Assembly (NCBI RefSeq): GCF_026786305.1
Contig: NZ_JAJAYI010000098.1
Span: 1-42,238, forward strand
DNA length: 42,238 nt
Origin: Cryobacterium sp.
GTDB lineage: Bacteria; Actinomycetota; Actinomycetes; Actinomycetales; Microbacteriaceae
Direction of reading: 5' to 3'
Below are positions 32,837-42,162 of the stretch, one piece after another. Within the stretch, counting starts at the first letter, position 1, and each line of letters opens with the position of its first letter. The notes beneath the pieces were generated by a model. The model saw only the letters and a program-made list of their open reading frames with translations, did no database searches and was not told the origin of the DNA. Position numbers and translations under genes: made by a program.

Positions 32837-34215
32837 GCCTGCAGTTTATCCACGGGCACCGACACTGGGTTCTGGATGCCGAGACCCGAAACGATTCCGC
32901 CGCCGACCAGCAGGATTCCGGTCACAATGGCCGCCCGATGAAACCCGTCGACGTCAAGAACCGGGCCGACGATAATGCTTGCCGCTGCAATCGCCACGAG
33001 TCCAGCCACCCGCGACACCGCATTGTTGACGGCCGAGGCGATGCCGGCCCGGCTCGGATCGATGGCGCCGAGGATGGCGGAGGTCAGTGGGGCGACGGTG
33101 ATGGTCAGTCCCAGGCCGAAGATGACAATGCCGGGCAAGACCTGGCTGACATAGGCGACGCTCGGTTCAACACGCAGCATGGTGAAGAAGCCGGTTCCGG
33201 CCGTGATCGGGCCAACGCACATGAAGAGCCGCGGGCCGAACCGTCCGGCGAGCCGTCCGACGGCGCCCGACAGGGCAATGCTCAGAATACTCACCGGCAG
33301 CAGCGCGAGGCCGGCCAGCGTCGCGGAGTACCCGCCGACCTGCTGCAGGAAGACGGCGAGAATGAACGAACCGAGCGACAACGCCGCATAGATCAGGGTC
33401 GTAGCCACGTTTCCCACCCAAAAGTTGCGCACCCGAAACAAACTGAGCGGCATCATGGGCTTTCGGGTGCGTCTCTCGTGCCAGATGAACGCGGCAAAAC
33501 ATAACAGACCAACCGAGAGCGGCACCAGAATGACCGGGCTTCCCCACCCGAAGTTTGCCTGTTCGATGAGCGCGAAGACGGGCAGCGCGAGACCGAGCAC
33601 CCCGAGAACGGCGCCGATGATATCAACGCGGGTGCCGGCATCCGCTGCCCGATCGCCCGGAAGACGCGCCAGCAGAACCAGAGTCGCCGCGATCGGCACG
33701 ATATTGATGGCGAACACCAGTCGCCAGGATGAGAGGTCGACCAGCAGACCGCCGATGAGCGGGCCCGCGATGAATGCAGTGCTGGTCCAGGCGGTCCAGG
33801 TACCGATCGCGCGAGCCTGGCCGGAGCCCGAGAACGTGCTGAAAACGAGGGCGAGCGAGCTCGGTACCAGCAGGGCGCCAGCCACGCCCTGCAACCCACG
33901 CGCGCCAATGAGAAAGGAAGCGCTCGGTGCCACAGCGCAGAGAACGGATGCCGCGGCGAACCCCACCAGACCCCAAAACAGCACCCGTTTACGCCCGAAC
34001 GCGTCGGAGAGTGAACCGGCCAGCAGGATGACGCCGCCAAGGGTGATGAGGTACGCATCGACGACCCACTGCTGGGTCGCAATGCCGCCGCCGAGCTCGC
34101 GGGTGATCGCCGGGAGGGCCACATTGATGACGGTGCCGTCGAGAAAGGCTATGAAAGAGGCGAGCACTGCGACGACAAGAACGAGCCGTTGTGCGGTGGC
34201 CGGTGAACGAGTCAT
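32833..34215 (-). CDS. DHA2-family MFS exporter (EmrB/QacA type)
   Basis: A 460-residue multidrug-type exporter with about fourteen membrane helices. Helix 1 carries the FLDGTVINVALPAI signature of the DHA2 family. Motif A appears as GSLSDAFGRKR, and motif C-like glycine-rich residues as TSTAFIAGPLIGGLL. I used the ATG at 34215 because it starts directly before the first helix; a start 10 codons upstream would add a basic, unsupported stretch. It is cotranscribed with the oxidoreductase downstream. No regulator gene lies nearby. Confidence 0.92.
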   Translation of the reverse strand: MTRSPATAQRLVLVVAVLASFIAFLDGTVINVALPAITRELGGGIATQQWVVDAYLITLGGVILLAGSLSDAFGRKRVLFWGLVGFAAASVLCAVAPSASFLIGARGLQGVAGALLVPSSLALVFSTFSGSGQARAIGTWTAWTSTAFIAGPLIGGLLVDLSSWRLVFAINIVPIAATLVLLARLPGDRAADAGTRVDIIGAVLGVLGLALPVFALIEQANFGWGSPVILVPLSVGLLCFAAFIWHERRTRKPMMPLSLFRVRNFWVGNVATTLIYAALSLGSFILAVFLQQVGGYSATLAGLALLPVSILSIALSGAVGRLAGRFGPRLFMCVGPITAGTGFFTMLRVEPSVAYVSQVLPGIVIFGLGLTITVAPLTSAILGAIDPSRAGIASAVNNAVSRVAGLVAIAAASIIVGPVLDVDGFHRAAIVTGILLVGGGIVSGLGIQNPVSVPVDKLQA

Positions 34216-34289
34216 GACTTGATTTAACCGCACGAACCACCGCACTGGACAATTTACTCGGTGTGTAATTTATAGGTCACACTAGAGCA

Positions 34290-34559
34290 ATGATCACCCT
34301 GCAGCAGGATGCCGATGGCTTCATCCGCATGAACCGGCACTTTCCCGATAACTCGCTCATCAGCATCACTTTCACCGAGGGCGCCCAGGAGGAGTTCACC
34401 GGAGCCCAGCTGAACTCCATCTACGATGGCGCCTTGGCCGAGTTTCGCGGGCAGAACCGCCTCGAGGGAGCAAAGGGCTTCTCTCGGGCGCCCACGCAGA
34501 CCGTTCACCCCACCAAGAAGATCACCGTTGTTCGGGTGCACCCCGGAATGGCCCGCTGA
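34290..34559 (+). CDS. Small protein of unknown function
   Basis: An 89-residue cytosolic protein (MITLQQDADGFIRMNRHFPD...). Codon use matches its neighbours, with a strong preference for C/G in third positions, and no other frame is open. The clear hairpin immediately at the stop codon supports a real gene. It has no signal peptide or membrane helix, and I recognise no domain. It diverges from the exporter gene; the 74 bases between carry the promoters. Confidence 0.65.
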   Translation: MITLQQDADGFIRMNRHFPDNSLISITFTEGAQEEFTGAQLNSIYDGALAEFRGQNRLEGAKGFSRAPTQTVHPTKKITVVRVHPGMAR

Positions 34560-34590
34560 CTGGCGGCGATCAGGTCTGGTCGCCGCCAGT
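34559..34590. terminator. Convergent terminator hairpin
   Basis: ACTGGCGGCGA (34559-34569) and TCGCCGCCAGT (34580-34590) are perfect inverted copies around a 10-base loop, between the small gene and the decayed arsA. There is no T run. Confidence 0.8.
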
Positions 34591-34603
34591 CTGCCCACGT
34601 GAC

Positions 34604-36359
34604 CTAGGCGGGTTGCGGGGCCAGCGCTGTGAGGGCGGCGAGCCTATGGACGCCGATCGGTCCCTCAGCCAACAGCGGAACGATGGCAACGCGGTCGGCG
34701 CGGGCGAATACGGCCCTGATCTGGGTGGCTTCGTTGGCGGCGCGCGCTTGCAGGAACGGCGTTTCGGGGTGTGCGGCGACGATGGAATCATTGACCACCC
34801 AGCCCCACGGCTGAATTCCGGCGCGGTTGAGATCCTGTTGCCGGCTCTCGGCCTCGAGCACCGGGGTCGTCTCGGCGAGGGTCACCAACAATACCTTCGT
34901 CAGGGCCGCATCCTGCAGACGCATCAACGGGGTCACGATCGACAGGCCCTCCCCCATCTGGCGTGAAATTTCCCGATGGTACGACCGGTGGCGTCCAACA
35001 ACAGCAGGGTAGGGCCGGTCAGGGCAGTATCGACGACGACAAATTCGTGACGTGATTCGTGAACGGCCTTCGAGAACTGCCGAAAAACCGCGACCTCGTC
35101 GGTACACGGCGAGAGCAGATCTTCGGCCAGGGCGGCCCGACCATCATCGTCGAGGTTTTTACTCTTGGTCGCCATCAGGCGCTCCCGATGCTCACGAACC
35201 GCCTCGACCGGGTCAACACGCGAGACGCGCAGCCCGGGCAGGCTTCCGTGCAGGGTGTCGACCAGATGGGCTGCCGGGTCCGTCGTCGTCAGGTGCACGG
35301 CGTGGCCGCGCTGGGCGAGGGCGACGGCGATCGCCGCCGCGAACATGGTCTTGCCGACTCCGCCTCGTCCCATGCAGAGGATCAGGCCGTGACCGGCCTG
35401 CTCCAGTTCGTCGACGACGTGGCCGAGCGGGGCATCCGGCACGTCGACAGTGATTTTCGGTGGCACGGCGCCATCGATATCGGTCTGAAACAGGGTACGG
35501 AGCGCCCCGACGCCCATCATGTTGCCGGCTTTGAGCTCGAGAATGTCCCGCGGCAGGGCCACCAAACGTGTGGGAATACCGTTCAGCGCGACCGACTCCC
35601 GGTTTCGCACCGCTATCGCTATCGCTTCAGTTTCCGCGCTGGTGGAAGCACTCCGTTGATCACGACGTAGCCACCGAGAATGACGATTTGCTGCAATTCG
35701 TCACAGGTTCGATCGATCTCCGCCAGGGCGGATGCCTGGGCGCACGCGACGAGCACCAGGCGGGTGCGTTCGGGGTCGGAGAGGGCGGCGACCGCTGCGG
35801 CGTACACCCTCTTCTGCTTCTCCAGCCCGGACAGCGGGCCGAGGCAGCTCGGATCACCCTAACCGGCGTCGAGAAACTCGGTCCACGAGCCGGGCAGTTG
35901 CAGCAGGCGGATGGTGTGCCCGGTCGGCGCGGTATCGAACACGATGTGATCGTACGTCTCCAGCCGGCTGTCATCGGTGAGCAGGTTGGTGAACCCGTCG
36001 AACGAGGCGACCTCGGTCGTGCACGAGCCGGATACGCCCTCGAGAATGCTCGCAAGCTCGCGCTCCGGCAGCAGTTCGCGAACCGGGGCGAGAATGCGTT
36101 CCCGATAGGCATCGGCTGCCTGTTCGGGGTCGATCTCGAACGCGCGCAAGCCGGCAATAGCGCCAATCGGAGTGACCGTGTTACCGATCGTGTCACCGAA
36201 GACCTGCCCACTGTTGGAGGCCGGGTCGGTGCTCACCAGCAGCACGCGGCAACCGCGTTCGGCCGGTTCGATGGCTGTGGCGCAGGCAACGGATGTTTTT
36301 TCCACGCCCCCCTTGCCGGTGAAGAAAAGAAATCGCGGCGGGTTGCGGAGAAATTTCAT
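34604..36359 (-). pseudogene. arsA: Arsenite-transport ATPase ArsA, decayed
   Basis: The full-length arsenite efflux ATPase (two nucleotide-binding halves) is recognisable but broken. From 36359 the reading starts MKFLRNPPRFLFFTGKGGV, where Walker A reads GKGGVEKTS with Glu in place of the required Gly. A TAG at 35859-35861 interrupts the frame after SWTEFLDAG; the same frame continues as SCLGPLSGLEKQ. A frameshift near 35640 is needed to join INGVLP to AVRNRESVALNGIP. The second half keeps GRGGVGKT but has DTALTGPT for DTAPTGHT, and another frameshift near 35000 joins LLLLDATG to YHREISRQMGEG. The C-terminal part ends at 34604. At least one nonsense codon, two frameshifts and motif losses are present. 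Confidence 0.9.
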
Positions 36360-36377
36360 GCTCTGCAAGTCACGGTG

Positions 36378-36779
36378 TCAACAGCAGGCGGTAGCGCCGC
36401 CGTAGCATCCGCTATCAGATTTCGCGGCCAACCCGAGCTGGGGGCGGTCGGTCGGCGCTTCACCGACAACGGCAGCGGCGAGGCCGGCGAAGGCGAGCAG
36501 CTGAGCCTTGGAGGGGTAGGCGCCGGTCGCGACGGTAACGCCGTCGACGACGGTCAGCGGTAGCCCGGCGGAACCGACGACGTTCAGGAACGCCCGCACG
36601 GTCTCATCCGTGGCGAAAGCGAGTGGATTGGTGGCCAGATTATGACGCTGAATGTCTGCACCGAGATCGTGCCTGCTGCGCACGGTTGCCGTGACCTCGA
36701 CGAGGGACTGGTCAACGTCGACACCACACACCCCGGTGTCGCAGCACAATGTCGGCTCATAGATTCGGATGGCCGCCAT
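36378..36779 (-). CDS. arsD: Arsenic metallochaperone ArsD
   Basis: ArsD hands As(III) from glutathione-like thiols to ArsA and also acts as a weak repressor of its operon. The 133-residue protein has the metal-binding Cys12-Cys13-Cys18 (TLCCDTGVCG), and more Cys near the C-terminus, ending in ACC. The ATG at 36779 follows GAGGGAGA by 5-8 bases; a longer frame adds 24 unrelated residues. It sits 18 bases upstream of the decayed arsA, so its partner is lost here. No arsR or arsB/acr3 lies in the window. Confidence 0.9.
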   Translation of the reverse strand: MAAIRIYEPTLCCDTGVCGVDVDQSLVEVTATVRSRHDLGADIQRHNLATNPLAFATDETVRAFLNVVGSAGLPLTVVDGVTVATGAYPSKAQLLAFAGLAAAVVGEAPTDRPQLGLAAKSDSGCYGGATACC

Positions 36780-36820
36780 GTCGATCTCCCTCGTGTCGCT
36801 GACCTCAGCCTGACCTTTTG

Positions 36821-36840
36821 TATCGATGAATATCAATATG
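36821..36840. promoter_or_regulatory. ArsR/SmtB-type operator candidate
   Basis: TATCGATGAATATCAATATG contains ATCGATGAATAT-like imperfect dyads typical of ArsR/SmtB operators, about 42 bases before arsD. It suggests that arsD is still under an ArsR-type repressor encoded elsewhere. Confidence 0.5.
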
Positions 36841-37003
36841 GCATTAGGCACGCATGAGGTCGCTCCCCGACGAGCACGGAGCCATCATCACAGCGGTCAG
36901 ACCAGCACGCTTCATTGCGGAACGCCACCACCTCATCGACGGGCTGCGCAATGCACTGAAACCGCACCTTTCGCCGAACGCGCGCGCGGGCCAGACTGTG
37001 CCC

Positions 37004-37852
37004 ATGGAACACGCACGAGCGGCAGAGATGAGCGCCCGGGTGGCGGGCCTGTTCAACCGGGTGGCCGACACCTACGATGCGGTCGGAGTGCCGTGGTTCG
37101 CGCCGATCGCCGAGCGGCTCGTGGCCGAATCAGTGCCCCGAACGGGCGAACGCGCCCTCGATCTCGGCACCGGTCGCGGCGCCGCCCTATGGCCGCTCGC
37201 CGAGGCCGTCGGGCCGACCGGCCGCGTGACCGCGCTCGACCTCGCCGAGCAGATGGTCTCGGCAACCCATCGTGACGCCACGGCTCGCGGCCTGCGCACC
37301 GTGACCCTCCTCGTGGCTGATGCTTCGAACCCGGGCCTGCCGCCAGCGTCGTACGACCTCGCCATCGCTTCGCTCGTGCTCTTCTTCCTGCCCGAGCCGG
37401 GCGTCGCTCTCCGCGCCTGGTGGGACCTACTCGTGCCGGGCGGCCGCCTCGGGGTCTCCACCTTCGGCCCCCGAGACCCGGCGTGGGAAGACCTTGACGA
37501 CGTCTTTACGAGGTACCTTCCACCGCAGCTGCTCGACGCCCGCACGAGCGGCATCCGTGGCCCATTCGCAACGGATGCCGGGGTCGAGGCTCTGTTCGCA
37601 GCTGCGGGTTTCGACAGTGCTCGCACCACTCATATCGATCTGCCGGTGCATTTCAACGATGTCGACCAGTGGCGTCGCTGGTCAATGTCGCACGGACAGT
37701 TGTCGCACTGGTTGGCGGTGCCGGAACCGGACCGGGACGCCGTTCTGGCGCTGGCCGCCGAGCGGCTCGAAGCGGCGCGCGATCCCCGCGGCGGCTTCAC
37801 GCTGGAGCAGCGCGTGCGCTTCACGACGGGGCGCCGGCCCCTGACCGGCTGA
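37004..37852 (+). CDS. Class I SAM-dependent methyltransferase
   Basis: A 282-residue methyltransferase of the UbiE/type 11 kind. Motif I is ALDLGTGRGAALWPLA, followed by an acidic residue after beta 2 (TALDLAEQM), and DLAIASLVLFFLPEP as the post-II region. It lacks the conserved Cys of arsenite methyltransferases (ArsM), so an arsenic role is not supported despite the neighbouring ars genes. The start is uncertain: the open frame reaches back to 36854, but residues before the ATG at 37004 look unlike the family, and neither site has a strong ribosome binding site. Confidence 0.85.
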   Translation: MEHARAAEMSARVAGLFNRVADTYDAVGVPWFAPIAERLVAESVPRTGERALDLGTGRGAALWPLAEAVGPTGRVTALDLAEQMVSATHRDATARGLRTVTLLVADASNPGLPPASYDLAIASLVLFFLPEPGVALRAWWDLLVPGGRLGVSTFGPRDPAWEDLDDVFTRYLPPQLLDARTSGIRGPFATDAGVEALFAAAGFDSARTTHIDLPVHFNDVDQWRRWSMSHGQLSHWLAVPEPDRDAVLALAAERLEAARDPRGGFTLEQRVRFTTGRRPLTG

Positions 37853-38159
37853 ACCAACGTCTGACACTCAGACTGAACGCTCAACCCTGTCCTATCAAGT
37901 GGGGGCGCAGGTGCTCAATCGGGCGACCTGCTTCCCGTCCGCCGGTGCCCCGCCGAAACCCACAGCTTCTTTCCCGAGGCGGCCCTCGATGAGCGTTGCG
38001 TCAGACCATGCTCATCAGGGTAAATTCCTCGTGCCGAACCTGACAGGCCACTGCCTATCAGAATTCCACCAGAAGGGGTATTGACAACGCGTCGGGTAAA
38101 ATCGTCGAGATTGGTTCACGACTTCGTTCCGGAAAACCCGGTAGGACCAAGCTGTTTCG
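37853..38159. other. Non-coding stretch between the methyltransferase and tRNA-Thr
   Basis: No convincing gene is visible in these 307 bases. An open frame at 37899-38084 has no family similarity and odd composition. A TTGACA near 38081 is followed by TAAAAT only 10 bases later, too close for a promoter. This region is noticeably more A/T rich than its surroundings. Confidence 0.5.
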
Positions 38160-38235
38160 TGGAGCCGCCTGTCAGAATCGAACTGACGACCTTCTCATTA
38201 CGAGTGAGATGCTCTACCAACTGAGCTAAGGCGGC
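38160..38235 (-). tRNA. tRNA-Thr (CGT)
   Basis: The minus strand folds as a complete 76-base tRNA: acceptor GCCGCCT with AGGCGGC, D arm GCTCAGTTGGTAGAGC, anticodon stem TCTCA/TGAGA with loop CTCGTAA and anticodon CGT (38200-38202), and T arm with GTTCGATTC. The discriminator base T is followed by an encoded CCA (38160-38162). It reads ACG threonine codons. Confidence 0.96.
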
Positions 38236-38485
38236 GTTACCAGAACGCCCCCTCAGGCACTCGGTGACACAGCAATCAAGCCTAGTCGTTTCTGCGAGTG
38301 ATTCTGTACACCTCGGCGAATGAGGCATCCACGCTCCGACAGCGGGCTCGCACCGCCGCCCTCAGCCCACGCGTGCCAGGCATGACCAATCGCGGCCACG
38401 GCCACGAGCGTGAACAAAAGGGCGCGCTGGGGCAGCTCGGCTGGGTCGTCATCACGTCAGTGTTGGGGCCGCGAGCGACGAAGAA

Positions 38486-38617
38486 TTAACTGTCTTCGAC
38501 GGTGACGCGGTCGAAGCCACGCTGGCGAGACGGGGTCAGCACGGCGTGCTGCACGGCCCGCCGCGTGGCGAGGCGCTTGCGCTCCCGCAGTCCGGGCAAT
38601 TCAGTTTCGATCGACAG
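38486..38617 (-). pseudogene. TetR-family regulator, N-terminal fragment
   Basis: The minus strand reads LSIETELPGLRERKRLATRR then AVQHAVLTPSRQRGFDRVTVED, followed by TAA at 38486-38488. This matches the start of actinobacterial TetR regulators (LRERKRxATRRAIxxAAlxLxxERGFDxVTVeeI) up to the first residues of helix 2. Everything after the turn is missing and no start codon is visible. The Pro in LTPSRQRG is also abnormal. It lies between tRNA-Thr and the peptidase gene. The bases 38236-38485 before it hold nothing else. Confidence 0.7.
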
Positions 38618-38656
38618 GCTCCAACTGTCTCACAGCGCGCATATCGGCCACGGCGG

Positions 38657-40192
38657 CTAACACTGCGGATCGGAGGCCGGCACGATTCCGTCAACGAGAT
38701 ACGAGTCGACGGCGTTGTTGACGCAGGAGTTCGACTTGTTGTAGGCGGTGTGCCCCTCGCCGGTATAGGTCACGAGGCTGCCACTGTCGAGCTGTGCGGC
38801 CAGCTGCTGCGCCCAGACGTACGGGGTTGCCGGGTCGTTGGTGGTACCGACGACCAAGATGGGTGCCGCTCCGGGCGCGTGAATCTCGGAGCGTTCGCCG
38901 GTGAACTTGTATGGCCAATCGGCGCAGCCGATGTCGCCGAAGCTCATGAACTGGCCGATCACGGGTGCCGCAGCCTCAAGCTCGGCAGCCTGGGCCCGCA
39001 TCACGGTCGGGTCTGCGTTGTAGGCGTAGTCGATGCAGTTGATGGCCGTGAACGATTCGGTCGAGTTGTCGCTGTAGTTGCCGTCGGCGTCGCGGCCGTT
39101 GTAGGCGTCGGCGAACTGAAAAGCGCCGTCGGCGCTGCCGTGCAACACGGTGTCGAACATGCCGCTCAGTTGTGGCCACGCGGTCGCTTGGTAGAGCGGG
39201 TAGATGATAGCGGTGAGCAGCGCGTTTCCGCCGAGTTGACGGCCATCCGTGGCCATGATGGGGCTCGTGTCAACGGATTTCAGTAGCGCGCCGATCGTCG
39301 TCATCGCACTGTCGACGCTGCCACGGAAGGGGCAGTTCTTGCCCGCCAGACAGTCCGTGAGATAGGCGCGTAGGGCGTTCTCGAAGCCCACCGCCTGGGT
39401 CTTGGTCACCTCGAAGTTGCTGGTCGAGGGGTCGACGGCGCCATCGAGCACGAGGCGGCCGACCTTCTCGGGAAAGAGTTCGGCGTAGGTAGCGCCGAGG
39501 TAGGTGCCGTAGGAGAAGCCGAGATAGTTCAGGTGTGTGTCGCCGAGCACGGCGCGCAGCAGGTCGAGGTCGCGGGCGGCGCTCTTCGTGTCGACCGTGC
39601 CGAGCAATGGGCCGGTCTGCTCGGCGCACGCCGCCGCGAATGCGTCGGCGGAAGCCGAAAGCTCAGCGATCCAGGCGTCCGTGCCGCGTTCCGCCACAGT
39701 CAGTCCGTAGATGTATTCGTCCATCTGGGCCGAGTCGTAACAGGACACCGCCGAGGAGCGCCCCACGCCGCGGGGGTCGAACCCGACGATGTCGAAGCTC
39801 GCCTGCAGGGTGGCGTCCGTCGCGTAGTCGAGGGAATCCTTGATGAAGTCGTAACCGGAAGCACCCGGCCCGCCGGGGTTCACGAGCAGCGAGCCGATAC
39901 GGTCGCCGCCGGTGGCGACGTGGCGAATCAGAGCCAGCGACACGTCGCCGGCGGCCGGGTCGGAGTAGTCGAGTGGCGCCTTGGCGTCGGCGCACTGCAG
40001 TCCGTCACCGCAGTCGTCCCACTGCAACACCTGGCTGTAGAACGGATCGAGGTCGTTCGCCACCTGCTCGCCGGTGGGGGTGGACTTGTTCGGGCCGGCA
40101 TCCGTTGTCGATTGGGCGGAGCATCCGATTAGGGCGAGCGTGAGCGCCAGGGCGGCGGCCGTGATGCTAGTGGCGCGGATGCGTCGGTTCAA
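38657..40192 (-). CDS. Secreted TAP-like alpha/beta hydrolase (tripeptidyl aminopeptidase family)
   Basis: A 511-residue exported hydrolase of the Streptomyces tripeptidyl aminopeptidase type. The signal segment ends in the lipobox LIGC (Cys24), so it is probably a lipoprotein. The catalytic residues are Ser228 (GFSYGT), an Asp in GTTNDPATP and a His in GEGHTAY. The NPGGPG motif near residue 105 and the FDPRGVGRS motif near 138 are hallmarks. The TAP C-terminal domain ends in Cys. It probably removes peptides from the N-terminus of substrates in the cell envelope, or hydrolyses related esters. The start has the basic MNRRIRATS signal n-region. Confidence 0.92.
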   Translation of the reverse strand: MNRRIRATSITAAALALTLALIGCSAQSTTDAGPNKSTPTGEQVANDLDPFYSQVLQWDDCGDGLQCADAKAPLDYSDPAAGDVSLALIRHVATGGDRIGSLLVNPGGPGASGYDFIKDSLDYATDATLQASFDIVGFDPRGVGRSSAVSCYDSAQMDEYIYGLTVAERGTDAWIAELSASADAFAAACAEQTGPLLGTVDTKSAARDLDLLRAVLGDTHLNYLGFSYGTYLGATYAELFPEKVGRLVLDGAVDPSTSNFEVTKTQAVGFENALRAYLTDCLAGKNCPFRGSVDSAMTTIGALLKSVDTSPIMATDGRQLGGNALLTAIIYPLYQATAWPQLSGMFDTVLHGSADGAFQFADAYNGRDADGNYSDNSTESFTAINCIDYAYNADPTVMRAQAAELEAAAPVIGQFMSFGDIGCADWPYKFTGERSEIHAPGAAPILVVGTTNDPATPYVWAQQLAAQLDSGSLVTYTGEGHTAYNKSNSCVNNAVDSYLVDGIVPASDPQC

Positions 40193-40255
40193 CGGATTCC
40201 TCTTTCATGGCGTGAAGCGGATGCTGTGGTTCAGGCTACCGACAGTGGCTGAGAG

Positions 40256-41449
40256 TCAGTGTGGGCGGCGGATCGCCGACACGAGCATCGCCTCAAGGGC
40301 GAGAGCCGGGGCGACGTTGGATTGGATACGCTGGCGGGCCAGGGCAATCGCGTCCATGGTGGCGACCGTGGCCGCGGGGGCGCTGGCGGCACTTGCGGTG
40401 CGCAGCTCAGCGAGCAGTTCGAGGTTGATCACTGACCGGTCGCGGCCGAGTTGCACCATGCAGACGTCCCGGTAGAGCGAAGCGAGGTCGACCAGGATAC
40501 GGTCGATGCCGTCGCGCAGGCTGCGCACGGCCCGGCGTTTCTGGTCGTCTTCGAGGGCCTTGATCTGGCTGCGCAGCCCCGGCGGCACGGACTGTCCGGC
40601 CTCGACACCGAGCGAGCGCAGCATGCCGTCGCGCTCCGCGGCATCCAGTTCGAGGGTGATCGCCTTGGCGTCGTCACCGGCGATCGCGAGCAGCCGCGCC
40701 GCCGCGTTGACGGCCGATGATACCGAGCGGATGCCCAGGGCGGTGCGCAGGGTCTCCTCGCGCCGTGCCCGCGCGTCGGCATTGGTCGCGAGCCGCCGGG
40801 CCATGCCGATGTGGCTTTGAGCGAGGCGGGCGCTCAGCTCGGCGATGACCGGGTCGACGCCGTTGCGCCGCACGAGCAGGTCGGCGACATCGGCGACGCT
40901 CGGTACGCGCAGGCGCACGGTGCGCACCCGCGAGCGAATGGTGGGGAGCAGGTCTGCTTCGCTCGGCGCACAGAGAATCCACACGGTGCGCTCCGGCGGC
41001 TCCTCGAGGGCTTTCAGGAGCACGTTGGAGGTGCGTTCAACCATGCGGTCGGCGTCTTCGACGACGACGACCCGGTACCGACCGACCGACGGGGAATATT
41101 GCGAGCGAGCGACGGCCTCCTTGACGGATTCCATCTTGATGATGACGCCCTCGGTGGTGAGCACGCTGAGGTCGGGGTGGGTGCGCGCGTCGACCTGACG
41201 AGCGGCCGCGAGGTCGCCGTCGGGTGTGCCCGGGCTGAGCAGGGCCGCCGCGAAGGCGAAGGCGAGGTTGGAGCGGCCTGAACCGGGCGGCCCGGTAATG
41301 AGCCAGGCGTGCGTCATCGAGGTCGACTCGGCGGTGGTGGCGGTGGCGGTGGCGGCGCCGGCATCGACGGCACTCGGCACCCTCTGCGCCGCCGCCCGGA
41401 AGATGGCGATTGCGTCGGCCTGTCCCGTTAGGTTGTCCCACACTGCCAT
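40256..41449 (-). CDS. holB: DNA polymerase III subunit delta-prime
   Basis: Part of the clamp loader that places the beta clamp on DNA. The 397-residue AAA+ protein starts MAVWDNLTGQADAI and has the modified P-loop GPPGSGRSN, typical of the inactive delta-prime site, a DADRMVERTSNVLLKALEEPP segment described here by its key Asp-Ala-Asp and Leu-Lys-Ala-Leu-Glu-Glu-Pro-Pro residues, and the SRVR sensor-like motif. The zinc-binding cysteines of the E. coli protein are absent. It lies downstream of tmk on the same strand, the order usual in actinobacteria. Confidence 0.95.
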   Translation of the reverse strand: MAVWDNLTGQADAIAIFRAAAQRVPSAVDAGAATATATTAESTSMTHAWLITGPPGSGRSNLAFAFAAALLSPGTPDGDLAAARQVDARTHPDLSVLTTEGVIIKMESVKEAVARSQYSPSVGRYRVVVVEDADRMVERTSNVLLKALEEPPERTVWILCAPSEADLLPTIRSRVRTVRLRVPSVADVADLLVRRNGVDPVIAELSARLAQSHIGMARRLATNADARARREETLRTALGIRSVSSAVNAAARLLAIAGDDAKAITLELDAAERDGMLRSLGVEAGQSVPPGLRSQIKALEDDQKRRAVRSLRDGIDRILVDLASLYRDVCMVQLGRDRSVINLELLAELRTASAASAPAATVATMDAIALARQRIQSNVAPALALEAMLVSAIRRPH

Positions 41450-41544
41450 GAGTCAAGGGTAACCCGCCCCGCCGACACCGCCGCGTTGCGTTTCCCACGT
41501 TCCGGGACCGGGCAGTAAGACGAGGAGGCGTCGAAGCGCTGGGG

Positions 41545-42162
41545 TTAGAGGAGGGGAGCTACGCGGGCCCGGATGGTGGCGGCGATCTCGGCGGCCGGGG
41601 CGGCAGCATCCACCACCACGAACCGGTCGGGTTCGACGGCCGCGAGCCGCAGGAATTCGGCACGCACACGGGCATGAAAGTCGTTCTCCTCGGCCTCCAG
41701 CCGGTCAAAGACCTTGTCATCGGCGGCCAGCCGAGCCCGCGCGGTGACCTCGTCGAGGTCGAGCAGCACGGTCAGGTCGGGCAGCAATCCTTCGGCGGCC
41801 CAGAGCGACAGGTCCCGCACCTCGGTGGCGCCGAGCACGCGCCCGGCCCCCTGGTAGGCGACCGAGGAGTCCAGGTAGCGGTCCTGCACGATCACATCGC
41901 CGCGGGCGAGCGCCGGCCGTAGCTTGGTGCCCACGTGCTGGGCTCGGTCTGCAGCGTAGAGCAGCGCCTCAGCGCGTGGGTCGACCTCGCCACGATGGTG
42001 CAGCACGATCTGCCGAATCTCGACGCCGACATCCGTTCCTCCCGGCTCACGGGTGCGTACCACGGTGCGCCCCCGCTCTTCCAGCCAGTCGGTGAGCAAC
42101 TGCGCCTGCGTCGTCTTGCCGGATCCGTCGCCGCCCTCGAGGGTGATGAACAGGCCGGTCAC
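41545..42162 (-). CDS. tmk: Thymidylate kinase
   Basis: This enzyme phosphorylates dTMP to dTDP with ATP. The 205-residue protein has the P-loop LEGGDGSGKTTQ, the TREPGGTDVG substrate motif and the DRYLDSSVAYQGAGR motif of the family. The GTG at 42162 overlaps the stop of the upstream topA-like gene by 4 bases (GTGA), so the genes are coupled. The next gene, holB, follows after 95 bases. Confidence 0.97.
   Translation of the reverse strand: MTGLFITLEGGDGSGKTTQAQLLTDWLEERGRTVVRTREPGGTDVGVEIRQIVLHHRGEVDPRAEALLYAADRAQHVGTKLRPALARGDVIVQDRYLDSSVAYQGAGRVLGATEVRDLSLWAAEGLLPDLTVLLDLDEVTARARLAADDKVFDRLEAEENDFHARVRAEFLRLAAVEPDRFVVVDAAAPAAEIAATIRARVAPLL

Noticed and set aside
34604-36359. arsA lesions as simple sequencing errors
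   Set aside because: Besides frameshifts there is an in-frame nonsense codon and two separate catalytic-motif substitutions, which errors alone would not explain. Re-sequencing could still alter the count.
37004-37852. Methyltransferase as arsenite methyltransferase ArsM because of the neighbouring ars genes
   Set aside because: It lacks the conserved arsenic-binding cysteines of that family.
38076-38105. TTGACA...TAAAAT promoter before tRNA-Thr
   Set aside because: The spacer is 10 bases and the tRNA is on the other strand.
38116-38328. Minus-strand open frame encoding LAQLVEHLTRNEKVVSSIL
   Set aside because: This is the translated body of tRNA-Thr, a well-known false protein.
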